A stretch of DNA of 64,000 bases from Photobacterium damselae (GCF_003026815.1 NZ_PYOG01000013.1:1-64000), one strand, 5' to 3'; shown: positions 21,462 through 31,344, counted from the first letter of the stretch. The notes: a model not told the origin generated them from the sequence alone. Translations and numbers: made by a program.

Positions 21462-22545
21462 TATCTTTTTTGTTGTAGTGTTAATTAGTTCTTTTTCCGG
21501 TTACTCTATGACTATTAATGGTACGATAAAAGATGGAGCCATGAGGTGGAATAATGCTATTCGAGTTGATGGTTTTTTATCGATGTCTAACTGGCAAATA
21601 ATATCAGGATTACAACCAACAGAAGAGTGGAAACCTGGCGGTTTAATGTCAGTTACTGGGATCAAAGATAGTAATTTAATCTTATCAAATGGAAGTAAGG
21701 AAATTACTATACCTTTCGATATCTCAGGAGTTCAATATGGCCTTGGTGATAGTGGCGGAAAATTTGATATAGTGAGTTCTGGTAGTGCATCTTTTTCGGC
21801 ATGTGATACTAGAAGTATATCTTCTGCTAAAGCTAGTATTATAGGGAAAAAGTGTGCATCAAAAGAATCATATAAAGGTAAAAATGGTTTACAGTTTACA
21901 CCATTTCATTTTGCTAGACCGCTAATTTCATTAAAAGATTCTGATATTATTGATCAGTTTAATGATCCATCACTGACTAAAGGGATCTATAAAGGAACGG
22001 TCAATATTATCCCAATGTATGTATTTAAATCTCCGACAGGTACTTGGACTTACCGAACCACAACGCCTATAGCTATTGATATAGCTATTAAATATAGTGG
22101 TAGTCAAATGTTTAATGTTGAAGTCATTGGCGATGGAATTATTACTCCTAGATATAATAGAGAACAAAAAACTGTTACAGGTTTTACCGATTTTCAGGTT
22201 AAATTTAATGGTGTTTTTCCTAAAGGTACTAGAATTAATATGAGATTCTTAGAGCCGGAAGCTGGAATTTATAATTTAAAAGCTACTGACTCTTCAATTT
22301 CTGAAGATAAAAATAAAATACCTTATGGAATTTATTGCCATGGTAAGTCTTGTCACGATAAAGAAATTGTAGATTATCATGGGCAAATGATTTTAGATGA
22401 TAAGAAAAGTTATTTAGAATCTACAGATGATAGTAAAGAAATTTCTTTTAGATTTCTTGTGGGCTATAAAGATATTCCAATGAATAAAGTTGATACTGGA
22501 AAATATCAAGATAGTTTTACTGTTATGTTTGAATCTGAAATGTAG
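21427..22545 (+). CDS. Fimbrial tip adhesin/minor subunit (CfaE/CooD-like)
   Basis: About 372 residues. The start is placed at the ATG of 21427 (MMNHFLRK), 9 bases from a TAAGAG site; it overlaps the chaperone gene by 35 bases. A hydrophobic signal segment (IFFVVVLISSFSGYS) follows. The two-part layout fits CS1-type tip proteins: an N-terminal adhesin domain with a Cys pair (SACDTRS...GKKCAS) and a C-terminal pilin-like domain with a second Cys pair (YGIYCHGKSCHD). The ligand is unknown. As last fimbrial gene it would initiate assembly at the usher. Confidence 0.7.
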   Translation: MMNHFLRKTIYNIFFVVVLISSFSGYSMTINGTIKDGAMRWNNAIRVDGFLSMSNWQIISGLQPTEEWKPGGLMSVTGIKDSNLILSNGSKEITIPFDISGVQYGLGDSGGKFDIVSSGSASFSACDTRSISSAKASIIGKKCASKESYKGKNGLQFTPFHFARPLISLKDSDIIDQFNDPSLTKGIYKGTVNIIPMYVFKSPTGTWTYRTTTPIAIDIAIKYSGSQMFNVEVIGDGIITPRYNREQKTVTGFTDFQVKFNGVFPKGTRINMRFLEPEAGIYNLKATDSSISEDKNKIPYGIYCHGKSCHDKEIVDYHGQMILDDKKSYLESTDDSKEISFRFLVGYKDIPMNKVDTGKYQDSFTVMFESEM

Positions 22546-22552
22546 AGGGAAT

Positions 22553-23890
22553 ATGAACAAGATAAATATAATTGCAGTTGCCTGTATTATCTCTTCATTA
22601 TTAAGTGGTTGTGATGGAGATAACGATAACTCGTCAGTTGTAAAAAGCGCAGATAAACCTATTATCACTGATATCTTTGATAAAATTGAGTATAATAATG
22701 ATGAGATATATCATATCGATTTATCTCATTCGGTAGTCGATCCTGCTGGTTTTCCTCTGTATTTAGAATCAATAAATTCATCATCTGAAGATTGCTCTAT
22801 TATCTCTTTTGATAAAGATTCATTGTCGCTTGAATTAACGACAAATGGTAAAACAGCATGTAATCTTGATTATACGGTGAGAAATATACCCATTAGTAGT
22901 GATATTCAATCATCATCAGGAAATGGTAATCAATATCTTTTAATTTCAGATTCAAACGATGATATAGATTTATTAGCTATTAGTTTGACAACTACAATAA
23001 ATACAGATCCTATCGAGATTGATCTAAAAAAAGAATTAGCTGATCGATATCCTGATGGTTTTGTAATTCTAAGTGCTAGTAATAACGGTGAAGGACATAT
23101 AGATGATATCGATAAAGAGTCATCTATAATAACATTCTCAAGCTCAATTGTTGGCAGGAATCGCATTTATTATTCTCTTACTGATGGCAAGACAATTACT
23201 CCGGGTTTCATTGATATTGCAGTGTCAGATATCGGAATAGAGCAGCCAGAAGCAGATAACTTTATTGCAGAGGCTGTAGTTACGCCTGGTGAAGAAAATA
23301 ATATTAATATTCAGGGGCATTTTGATGATAAAGGGCAAAAACTACAATTAGCTGATGTATCAGCATTTAACGCTGATGTATCTATTATCAATCAATATGA
23401 ATTTAGTTTTGTATCTGAACAACCTGGAATTCATTATGTAACTTATTATGTGACTAACGAACTTGGAGGATTAGCTGTAGGGATTATTCAGGTTAATGTT
23501 GGTGGTGCTCCTTACCAGGATATTACGATAGATATTGATGGTATAGATACAACTTTTGTTGCGCCAAAAGAAATAAATTCTCTATCTGAAGACGAAAAAA
23601 AAAGTGTTGTTGCTAAATATAAAGAAACTGGGGAATTTGGTCCGAAAGGTGTAATAATGCCATTATTTGATGTTACTGGGTCTGTCCAAGTATGTAATAA
23701 AATGCGATCTTTTGTTCCTAGTATAGATGAGTTAAAAAAACTTTATAATAATGCTGAAGAAAACCTATTTGAACAATATTATTGGCCAATCACTAAGAAA
23801 TATATAACCAGTGAAGGTTTTCTTTTTGATTTTAAAACTGGTGAAGTGACTTATTCAGATGGAATTGGTTATCTCACATGTTTAAAATAA
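22553..23890 (+). CDS. Lipoprotein with Ig-like repeats, copy 1
   Basis: 445 residues with a lipoprotein signal peptide; the lipobox LLSGC places lipidation on Cys20. Residues about 50-350 look like successive immunoglobulin/cadherin-like beta domains (acidic, many Asp/Ser/Thr). The C-terminal ~90 residues carry GPKGVIMPLFD...CNKM...YWPIT...GYLTC, a domain also found in the next gene. It starts 7 bases after the adhesin gene with a GAGGGA site, so it probably belongs to the fimbrial transcript. Start 22553 is chosen because the longer frame lacks a signal peptide. Function unknown; surface or periplasmic adhesin-like. Confidence 0.6.
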   Translation: MNKINIIAVACIISSLLSGCDGDNDNSSVVKSADKPIITDIFDKIEYNNDEIYHIDLSHSVVDPAGFPLYLESINSSSEDCSIISFDKDSLSLELTTNGKTACNLDYTVRNIPISSDIQSSSGNGNQYLLISDSNDDIDLLAISLTTTINTDPIEIDLKKELADRYPDGFVILSASNNGEGHIDDIDKESSIITFSSSIVGRNRIYYSLTDGKTITPGFIDIAVSDIGIEQPEADNFIAEAVVTPGEENNINIQGHFDDKGQKLQLADVSAFNADVSIINQYEFSFVSEQPGIHYVTYYVTNELGGLAVGIIQVNVGGAPYQDITIDIDGIDTTFVAPKEINSLSEDEKKSVVAKYKETGEFGPKGVIMPLFDVTGSVQVCNKMRSFVPSIDELKKLYNNAEENLFEQYYWPITKKYITSEGFLFDFKTGEVTYSDGIGYLTCLK

Positions 23891-23908
23891 TAAATAGGTG
23901 ATTTAATA

Positions 23909-26359
23909 ATGGAAAAGATAAAAACTATAGTGTTTGTTATAGTTTCTTCTTTGCTATTTGGCTGCAATGGCTCTGATGGTGGAGAAGGAACTATAAAAGA
24001 TGATTTTTATTTTAATGTTGAAAATAGTTTTCATCATGTAATTTTATCCAATGATAAAAGTAAGCATATAGACCTTTCAGATAATATCCATAAGCAAGGA
24101 AGTGGCTCTGTATCAATAAAAAATGTTACTATATTATCTGGTGATTGTTCAGCTCCTATTATTGATGATTTATCATTGGTTATCACTGATAATAAATCCA
24201 ACCTATGTAAGGTAAATGTTGAATATGTATCTGATAATAATATACAGAAGTCGTCAAATGTAACCTATATTGTATCAGCTGGAGAACAGGGTGATATTCT
24301 ACCTATTCTTAATTTAGATAAAAGCATAGAACAGGCAAATGCGCCCTTGGTGATAGACCTTAAATCTTCTCTAGGAAGTGATTATCCTTTTGATTATCAT
24401 TTGGTTAGTTCATCAGTAGTCGGGAATGGTCAGGTTGATAATGATATTACAAATGATACATTATCTTTTTCTACCGATATGATTGGTTCGGATCGTGTTT
24501 ATTACTCTCTAGAGAGTGATAATCCAGAGAATAAATCTGTTTATGGTTATATTAATGTTAATATTTCTAGTGATGATATCATTCCACCACAAGCTAATGA
24601 TATAGCTTTAGAAAAAGATGTTGTTGCAGGTGAGACAATAACAGTCAATCTTAATGACTTAGATGCTATAAAAGAGGGATCTGTACCTCTTAGTGAAGTC
24701 CAATTAACAGATGTATATATGTTAGATACTTATGATGCAGCATCTGTGAAGATTGATAATCAAGACGATTTACGTAATGTTGAATTCTCTTTTCAATCTC
24801 AATATCAAGGTAAATATTATGTGTCAGATTATATATCTGATCATTTAGGCAATAGCGATATTGGCATTGTTGAAATCAATGTAAAACCTGCATACGATCT
24901 TATCTTCTTGCCCAATGTAGGTATTTTTACTGCTCCATTAACGGCTTATGATGTTCTTGATACTAGATATGAAAGACCAGATCCTTCTCATATTTATACA
25001 GAAGATGGGTCAAATGGTCCTAATGGTTTAGATATCGCTTTATTTTCTCAAACTGATGCTCAGCAATATTGTTCAGATATTGGGATGACACTAGCCACTG
25101 GGATTCAGTTAGAGCAACTCGATAGAAGCGCTTCTGGATCTACCCTTTTTGATAAGTACAATTGGCCTCAGAGTCATATTTTTTGGGGGTTAGAGAATAA
25201 AGGGGCATTTGATTTTAAAACTCATCAATGGATTGAAGAAACATCTACTACAACAGGTTATTTTACTTGTGTTATGCAGGTAGAATCAGATCAAGTTACG
25301 ATTCATTCAAAAGATAAGCTCTATGTTGGACAAAATGATGATGCTTATTTAACGACAAAATTAGATTCAGGAGAAGAAATTGTTATTCCGGATGAATATG
25401 TAAATTATTCTGTTGGTAATGATAATATTCTAAATATTGACGTTAATAATGGTGATATAACTGCCTTAAAGTCTGGTTTAACTAATATAACAGGAACACT
25501 TATTGATTCCCCGGTTAGTGACTCAAAGCAAGTCGAAGTAATTGATTATCCTATTATTGAAATGAGGGTGAGACCTTTCGTTTCTGTTAAAGAAACGATT
25601 CCTGTGACATTCGAAATCTCATATAATAGCGGTAAGTCTTGGCAGCCATTGCCAGAAGATATTGTTGTTCAAAGTGTTTCTATGGAACCAGAAGGTCCCG
25701 CAGTAATCACTAAAGATGGTTCGAATCAATTTAATCTAACAGGTGTTCAAGAAGGACTTGTAACATTAACGGCTCATACAAATCATTCAGAAATTGATCA
25801 ATACATAAAGCCCCATGATGTTAGAGTTTTTGCAAAAAATGTAGATGTTTGTTTACAATTTGCCTACTTTGATAGAATACATGGGAGAAAATTTTGTTTG
25901 GCATATGATGAAGGACGTTTTTTTGAGGTTCCAGGGTTAGAAGATTTAATTCTATCAAGACGTTGGTTTGCCAATAATAATCCTCGAGTTCTATATACAA
26001 ATCAAAAAGAATATTGTCGTTTAATTGGTGGAAATGAATATCTTATTCCTCATGACTATGGAAAAGCCTATCCATTAGATGGCTGGATATTTGGATTATC
26101 TGATGAGAACATTTATATACATAGGGTTGTCAAAGAAAACTACGAAGAAGGTCAAGATAAGCCAGGAAGAAAAATGGAATGGAGTGGTATTGGTCCTTGG
26201 CATTGGGAAAGGTGGCGATGGGGTGGTGCCGGTACACCAAGTGAAAAGATAGCACCAACTTGTATGTACGAAGATATACATGTCAACCCATCTGAATCAA
26301 CTAAAAAACGATTTGAAAATTATAAGCAAATGGTTAGAAATGTTGTTCTCATTAAATGA
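23909..26359 (+). CDS. Lipoprotein with Ig-like repeats, copy 2 (longer)
   Basis: 816 residues with lipobox LLFGC (Cys19). The first ~450 residues parallel the preceding gene: a GDCS...NLCKV Cys pair, Ig-like segments, and a GPNGLDIALF...YCSD...YNWPQ...GYFTC domain, so the two are tandem paralogs. Residues about 460-540 resemble a Big_2-type Ig repeat (LYVGQNDDAYLTTKLDSGEEI, GDITALKSGLTNITGT). A further Trp- and Cys-rich C-terminal module (about 640-816) is unique to this copy. It probably ends the fimbrial transcript, with a terminator directly after. Function unknown; likely surface-exposed. Confidence 0.58.
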   Translation: MEKIKTIVFVIVSSLLFGCNGSDGGEGTIKDDFYFNVENSFHHVILSNDKSKHIDLSDNIHKQGSGSVSIKNVTILSGDCSAPIIDDLSLVITDNKSNLCKVNVEYVSDNNIQKSSNVTYIVSAGEQGDILPILNLDKSIEQANAPLVIDLKSSLGSDYPFDYHLVSSSVVGNGQVDNDITNDTLSFSTDMIGSDRVYYSLESDNPENKSVYGYINVNISSDDIIPPQANDIALEKDVVAGETITVNLNDLDAIKEGSVPLSEVQLTDVYMLDTYDAASVKIDNQDDLRNVEFSFQSQYQGKYYVSDYISDHLGNSDIGIVEINVKPAYDLIFLPNVGIFTAPLTAYDVLDTRYERPDPSHIYTEDGSNGPNGLDIALFSQTDAQQYCSDIGMTLATGIQLEQLDRSASGSTLFDKYNWPQSHIFWGLENKGAFDFKTHQWIEETSTTTGYFTCVMQVESDQVTIHSKDKLYVGQNDDAYLTTKLDSGEEIVIPDEYVNYSVGNDNILNIDVNNGDITALKSGLTNITGTLIDSPVSDSKQVEVIDYPIIEMRVRPFVSVKETIPVTFEISYNSGKSWQPLPEDIVVQSVSMEPEGPAVITKDGSNQFNLTGVQEGLVTLTAHTNHSEIDQYIKPHDVRVFAKNVDVCLQFAYFDRIHGRKFCLAYDEGRFFEVPGLEDLILSRRWFANNNPRVLYTNQKEYCRLIGGNEYLIPHDYGKAYPLDGWIFGLSDENIYIHRVVKENYEEGQDKPGRKMEWSGIGPWHWERWRWGGAGTPSEKIAPTCMYEDIHVNPSESTKKRFENYKQMVRNVVLIK

Positions 26360-26373
26360 TTGATATAAACCAA

Positions 26374-26399
26374 TAGGGGGGCTAAGCTCCCCCTTTTTC
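26374..26399 (+). terminator. Terminator of the fimbrial/lipoprotein operon, target of the intron
   Basis: GGGGG / CCCCC stem with a short loop followed by T5. The group II intron begins immediately behind it, as is typical for class C introns. Confidence 0.85.
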
Positions 26400-27139
26400 G
26401 TTTGCCCAGCGAAGCTGGCAAACCCGTCAGATTGAAAGAAATCTGAATCACCCCGACTGAGGGGAAGATAATCCGAGTCGCAAGGGCGTCACTGGCCAAC
26501 GGTGGGGTCTGAAGGAAGCGATAGGAAATTAACAGTACACAACACAAGTAAACCTGCTTCGGCAGTGTAGGTGGGTAAGCGTCCGAAATATCGCGAAGCC
26601 CTATACTCAGTCAGACCTATGCTGTGCTTGAGGGTGGCATTGTTAACAGGGAGCCAGTGCAGTAACTGGGGAAGCCTGACATCACATCTGGATAAGACCA
26701 GAAGCACTAGCTCAAGGTGAGTGCCAAGACTGGTGTTGGTGTGAGGTGGCAGATGAATCCGTAGTAGTGAATAAGGCTTGGCCTGTGAAGCCCAGTAATG
26801 GTGTGGAGGGGAAAACTAAGCTGACCAACAGCATCGCGTCTGTTGGGATGTCCATTAGCCAAAATCGATGAGGCATTGCGAAGGGAGGAAGTATACTTTT
26901 AAGTCTGTGATGAGCAGGTATTTTTTTTTTAGTGGTACACAAACCGACTCGCTATCGGGGTCTTCCGAAATGGAGCTCTTGGGAACAAGAGGTCTAAAAC
27001 GAGAAACTGTACAAGGGAGTAGCTCAGGCTCAATTTAGTAGATTGCCAATGTGCTAGAAGGCTAAATAGCAGAGTGAAATAGACCAACATTAAAAGAAGA
27101 TACCCTGTCCCCACATAGCACACAACCCAAAGGAAGAGA

Positions 27140-28423
27140 GTGAGAGTTTACTACAGTTTGTATGGTCACCTGCTGAGTAAGCAGCGACTCTACAAAGGAT
27201 TTAAACAGGTGTAGAAAGCAAAAGGCGCGGCCGGAATTGATAGGCAGAGCCTGAGTGACTTCGCCTCAAATCTGAGTGATAACCTCGATCAACTTCTTCT
27301 TGAACTCAAAACTAAGCAATACAAACCACAAGCAGTCAGAAGGGTTGAAATCCCCAAAGATGGCGGAGGTGTAAGATTGCTTGGCATCCCGAGTGTTCGG
27401 GATAGAGTTGTCCAACAAACCTTAAACGATCTACTCACCCCAATTTTCGAGGAGCAGTTCCACCCATCTAGCTTTGGGTATCGGCCTCGAAGAAGCTGCC
27501 ATGATGCTATCAATAAGGCCACAATGTTCATCCGTCGATATGGCATGCGACATGTAGTCGATATGGATCTGTCGAAGTGCTTTGATAAGCTCGACCACGA
27601 GCTTATCCTGACAAGTATCAAAAAGCGGATCACAGATAGCAGCATACTAGAACTGATTAAACAGTTCTTACAAAGTGGGGTGATAGCGAATGGAGAATGG
27701 CATGTAACAGAGATCGGCAGTCCTCAAGGAGGAGTTATTAGTCCGCTGATAGCAAATATCTACCTTGATGCCTTTGATCAAGAGATGCGTAAACGAAATC
27801 ACCGAATCGTGCGCTACGCAGATGATATTTTAATCTTCTGTCGAAGTCGGCGAGGTGCAGAGAACGCGCTCAAGCAAGCCAGAAAAATACTAGAGCATGA
27901 TCTGAAACTGAAAGTGAACCAAGAGAAGTCTCATATCGCACACAGTGCGGAAGGGGTAAAATTTCTAGGCGTTGAAATAGGGAGTAATTATACCCGTATT
28001 CAACCGAAGAAAATCAAAGGGTTCAAAAGAAAGTTGAAGCAGATGACACGGCGAAATAGTGGTAAGCCACTAACAATGATCATCGATGCCCTGAACCCAG
28101 TATTACGCGGGTTTGGTCAGTATTTTAAAATCGCCAATACCAGCAGAGAGTTTAAGAGCCTAGTAGCATGGCTAAGACGCAGACTACGCAGCATCCAACT
28201 AAAATTATGGAAAAAGCCGATGAAGTTGCACCGCAGGCTAAAGCAGCTTGGGTACAAACCACCGTTCCAATTCATCAAGATGAATAGTTGGAAAAATGCA
28301 GCGAGTCCACTTGCGAGTTATGCGATGCCAAACCAGTGGTTCGTCGACCTAGGACTGGTAAATTTAGGGCATATAAAGACAGGGTATGTGTTCAGCAATT
28401 ATGCTGAATGGAAGTATACATGA
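27140..28423 (+). pseudogene. ltrA: Group II intron reverse transcriptase/maturase with early amber codon
   Basis: A frame of 427 codons from GTG 27140 (MRVYYSLYGHLLSK, ribosome site AGGAAGAGA) to 28423, broken by TAG at 27212-27214 (codon 25). After it the frame runs on with KAKGAAGIDRQSL (RT-0/1 region), GIPSVRDRVVQQ, FGYRPRRSCHDA, VDMDLSKCFD, GSPQGGVISPL, the catalytic YADD box, a thumb/X region and a class C-style C terminus without HNH domain. The stop could be a Trp (TGG) or Gln (CAG) codon changed by one base. Internal starts after the amber would give a protein lacking its N-terminal piece. The stop codon at 28421-28423 touches domain V of the ribozyme. Confidence 0.8.
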
Positions 28424-28481
28424 GCCGTATACGAGGTCCGTACGTACGGTTCTGTAAGAGGGATGAGGCGGTGACGCCTCA
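28422..28481 (+). ncRNA. Group II intron domains V and VI
   Basis: Domain V: GAGCCGTA and TACGGTTC arms with AGC catalytic triad, about 33 bases long, which is in the range for class C. Domain VI: stem TGAGGCG / CGCCTCA closed by GTGA. Confidence 0.82.
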
Positions 28482-28492
28482 CCCTACTTGAT

Positions 28493-29320
28493 GTTTGTCC
28501 TGCGAAGCTAGCAACACCATGAGGTTGAAGAAGTCTGAATCGTAAGGCTGTTACTGGTCAATGGTAGGGTAAAACCATAACGCAAGCGTTCGAAATATCG
28601 CTAATCCTAATACTCAGTCAGACCTATGTTGTGTTTGAAAGAGGGGACTGGGAATAAATGCAGTAACTGTGAAAGGTCTAGTTCTATATAATATTAGTCT
28701 GGTGTTGGTGTGGGGTAAAACCAAACTGATCGACAGCAAAGCCTCTGTTGGAGTACATTAGCCAAAACCGTGAGGCACTGCGAAGGGAGGAAGTATATTT
28801 TTAAATCTGTGATGAGCTGGTGTTTTTAATGATACACAAATCTATTCGCTATCGGGGTCTTCCGAAATGGATCTCTTGGGAGCAAGAGGTCTATAATGAG
28901 AAACTATACAAGGGAGTAGCTTAGGCACACTTTTGTAGATTACTAATGTACTGGAAAGCTCAACAACTGAGAGAAATAGGCCGACATTAAAAGGAGATGC
29001 CCATGTCCCAATATAACTCAAAGAAAGAGAGTGATAGTTTATTACGGTTTGTATGGCCACCTACTGAGTAAACAGCGATTTTACATAGGATTGAAATAAG
29101 TGAGGAAAGCAAAACGTGGTCAGAACAGAAAGGCAGAACCTAAGTGACTTTGCCTTAAATTTTAGTGATAACCTAATAACTTCTTCTTGAACTTAAAACT
29201 AAACAACATAAGTTACACACATTCAGAAAGATAACCCCTCAAAGATAGCGGAGGTGTAAGATTGTTTGGCATCCCGAGTGTTCGGGATAGAATTGTCCTA
29301 TAAGCTTTAAACGATCTACT
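28493..29320 (+). mobile_element. Decayed, truncated second copy of the same intron
   Basis: It starts GTTTGTCCTGCGAAGC, matching the 5' end of the first intron, and continues with recognisable stretches (AATACTCAGTCAGACCTATG, CTATCGGGGTCTTCCGAAATGG, GAGGTGTAAGATTG, GGCATCCCGAGTGTTCGGGAT). It stops at AAACGATCTACT, which corresponds to 27423-27434 of the first copy. It is shorter than the matching 1035 bases, so it has internal deletions, and its reading frame is full of stops. No domain V follows. It is a non-mobile remnant in direct tandem with the first. Confidence 0.8.
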
Positions 29321-29350
29321 AAGGGGCTGTACAGATTCACTCATCTACTT

Positions 29351-30127
29351 TTATTTCAATGATTTATAATAAAAAAATATGTCTTTATTGGATAAGAAAT
29401 CAATTCTATTGAATTTAAAAATATATTTAATAATGTCTTTTGAAATTCTTGTTATTTTTATTATTTCCCCTCCTAATTTTTTGAATAATTTATAGCCATT
29501 ATCGTCGAAACTATACATTATTATATTTTCCACATTAGACTCTAATATCAATTCATATAATTCCCTATAGATTAGTTCAAAACTTGTTCTGTTCTTTGCA
29601 AAAACGCCCATGAAAATCATATTGTCATTATTATGTTCTTTTATTGGTGATGTATATATAAGGCAGGCTTCTAATTGATTGTTTTTATTCCAAGATATAG
29701 TTTCAATATTTTCTCTAAGTACAAAGTCAGATACAAATTCGTTTTGGAAATAATCGATCACAAATTGTTCAATATTAAGATATGGGTCATTATTTGTTTT
29801 GGTAAAATAGCAATTATTTGTATTTAATATATCGGATATAATTATATTGCTATTCTCGAATTTGTTATTTATATAGCTCTCCAATAAAGGATATTGATCT
29901 TTTATTGATGGAATGTATGCTGTTGTGAATTCGCATAATTTATTTATATAGTCAAATACTAAAAATTGTTTTTTAAGTGGTGGTAGTGTTTTCTCGTTTT
30001 CCCATCTGCTTAAGGTTACAGTATCAAGTTTATTAAAACTTGGGTGATAACTTGCCAATTGATCAACCATATCTTGTTGAGTTAGGTTATTTTCTTCTCT
30101 ATATTGAGATAAAAAATGATTAAACAT
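29351..30127 (-). CDS. HTH (XRE-like) protein with GNAT-like C-terminal part
   Basis: 258 residues. The N-terminal ~70 residues form an XRE-type helix-turn-helix (NNLTQQDMVDQL...DTVTLSRWENEKTLPP). The start at 30127 has an AGAGGAA ribosome site and aligns with the paralog at 30379; the upstream ATG at 30190 adds an unmatched tail. The C-terminal half ends with GYKLFKKLGGEI, which recalls the acetyl-CoA end of GNAT folds, but no acetyltransferase activity can be claimed. It is divergent from its paralog. Very AT-rich. Targets unknown; self- or cross-regulation over the shared promoter is a reasonable guess. Confidence 0.6.
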   Translation of the reverse strand: MFNHFLSQYREENNLTQQDMVDQLASYHPSFNKLDTVTLSRWENEKTLPPLKKQFLVFDYINKLCEFTTAYIPSIKDQYPLLESYINNKFENSNIIISDILNTNNCYFTKTNNDPYLNIEQFVIDYFQNEFVSDFVLRENIETISWNKNNQLEACLIYTSPIKEHNNDNMIFMGVFAKNRTSFELIYRELYELILESNVENIIMYSFDDNGYKLFKKLGGEIIKITRISKDIIKYIFKFNRIDFLSNKDIFFYYKSLK

Positions 30128-30378
30128 AGCATTCCTCTTTATTGTTTTGGTTGAATGCTTATTGTGCTGCTTTATGTATATGTCTGACATGGCATAATTT
30201 TTTATGTTATTTTCTTATTTGCTATGTGCTATCTTTTTGAGTATTTTTTTCTCTAGATACTGTTAAATAACATTATTTTAGTTTTTTTTTCTAATTATTA
30301 AGGGTAATTGTAGAAAATTATTACTTTGTCAAATTTGTGCTAATATCATTTAAAGTTGAATTTAGGAGACTATGCTAA
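30128..30378. promoter_or_regulatory. Shared divergent promoter region of the two HTH genes
   Basis: 250 very AT-rich bases between two related, divergently read regulators. No palindromic operator stands out by eye. A TAGGAGA ribosome site precedes the plus-strand gene. Confidence 0.4.
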
Positions 30379-31344
30379 ATGAGTAACTGTTTTGCACAAA
30401 TATTTACGAAGCACCGTAAAGCACAAGGCCTAACGCAAAAAGAAATGCTGGATTTTCTGTATCAACAGAATGAAGTGTTTTCTTCTCTAGATGCGGTAAC
30501 CTTGAGTCGTTGGGAGCGGGGTAAAACAGTTCCTCCAATGGAAAAACGATTGTTTGTTTTATCTCTCATCAATAAAGTAGAAGAGTATTTTTGTCTTGAG
30601 GCTGTACAAGGGGAATATGAATCTGGTTTGGTCAACAAGATACTCAATAAACGTTACAGTAAAGTTATCAGTTTAGCCGCAATGTTTAAAACCGAGCAGG
30701 TTCAACAGGATTATCAACTTAATTTTAGTACATTTAACGATACTCCCAAGGAAGTGCTAGGATACTTTTCTAACCGTAATCGTTTTGCAGGTCAAATATG
30801 TGATCAAATTAATGCACAGTTGGGGTATTGGGAAGATAACAATCAAATTTTTGGTTTTTTTATTCATGCGCCAATTAAAACTGAAATGTTATCAATACTG
30901 TCTGGCCATATTGATGATATGATGAACCAAGTAAAATTTGAATCATCTCCACCATCGCAATGTGATGCTCTTTTTTTATTTGATCAAATCAACTTAACTC
31001 AAGAATGCTTTGAACTATCAAATTTACGGCTGTTTTTGTTATTGCTCGCCAATCCTCAATATAAACAACTTTATATTTGTATTCATGATCAAATGTACTT
31101 AAATTTGATGTTACGGTTGGGTGCCGAAGTGGTTTGTACTTATCAAACGGAAGAGATGAAAGAGACTGGTATAGAGCATTCACAATTAGTCGTTTTTGAT
31201 TCGCTCAAATTCATCTCAAACAAATCTGTTTTTGAATTCTTTGCAAATGTTTATAATAAGCTAAATAGGAATAATCCTGACTTACTAAAACAACTAAGAG
31301 AATCAAATGAAACCAGGAGCAACAGGTTTAAAGCGTATTGTTGA
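30379..31344 (+). CDS. HTH (XRE-like) protein, paralog of the divergent gene
   Basis: 321 residues. The XRE-type helix-turn-helix (QGLTQKEMLDFL...DAVTLSRWERGKTVPP) is nearly the same as in the divergent gene. The remaining ~240 residues show the same layout: a long middle region, then LRLGAEVVCTY near the end in the place of the LGGEI motif of the paralog. The last 38 bases overlap dgkA, so the two are probably co-transcribed. Role unknown. Confidence 0.62.
   Translation: MSNCFAQIFTKHRKAQGLTQKEMLDFLYQQNEVFSSLDAVTLSRWERGKTVPPMEKRLFVLSLINKVEEYFCLEAVQGEYESGLVNKILNKRYSKVISLAAMFKTEQVQQDYQLNFSTFNDTPKEVLGYFSNRNRFAGQICDQINAQLGYWEDNNQIFGFFIHAPIKTEMLSILSGHIDDMMNQVKFESSPPSQCDALFLFDQINLTQECFELSNLRLFLLLLANPQYKQLYICIHDQMYLNLMLRLGAEVVCTYQTEEMKETGIEHSQLVVFDSLKFISNKSVFEFFANVYNKLNRNNPDLLKQLRESNETRSNRFKAYC

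Larger units (their letters stand above)
26400..28492 (+). mobile_element. Group II intron, class C-like
   Basis: Group II ribozyme RNA with an internal reverse transcriptase gene. The 5' end GTTTGCCCAGCGAAGC is set directly behind a terminator T-run, the preferred site of class C introns. Domain V is seen at 28422-28454 (GAGCCGTA / TACGGTTC with the AGC triad). A domain VI stem TGAGGCG / CGCCTCA follows at 28464-28481. The 3' boundary lies between about 28483 and 28492, where the second copy begins. The maturase lacks a C-terminal HNH endonuclease, also fitting class C. Mobility is doubtful because the maturase frame has an amber codon. Confidence 0.85.

Noticed and set aside
26405-27139. 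Several open frames on the minus strand over the intron 5' part
   Set aside because: They lie across structured ribozyme sequence, lack ribosome sites and repeat in decayed form in the second copy.
29321-29350. GGGGCTGTACAGATTCAC as an IS end
   Set aside because: It looks a little like an insertion-sequence end at the intron break point, but no partner repeat or transposase remnant is seen.
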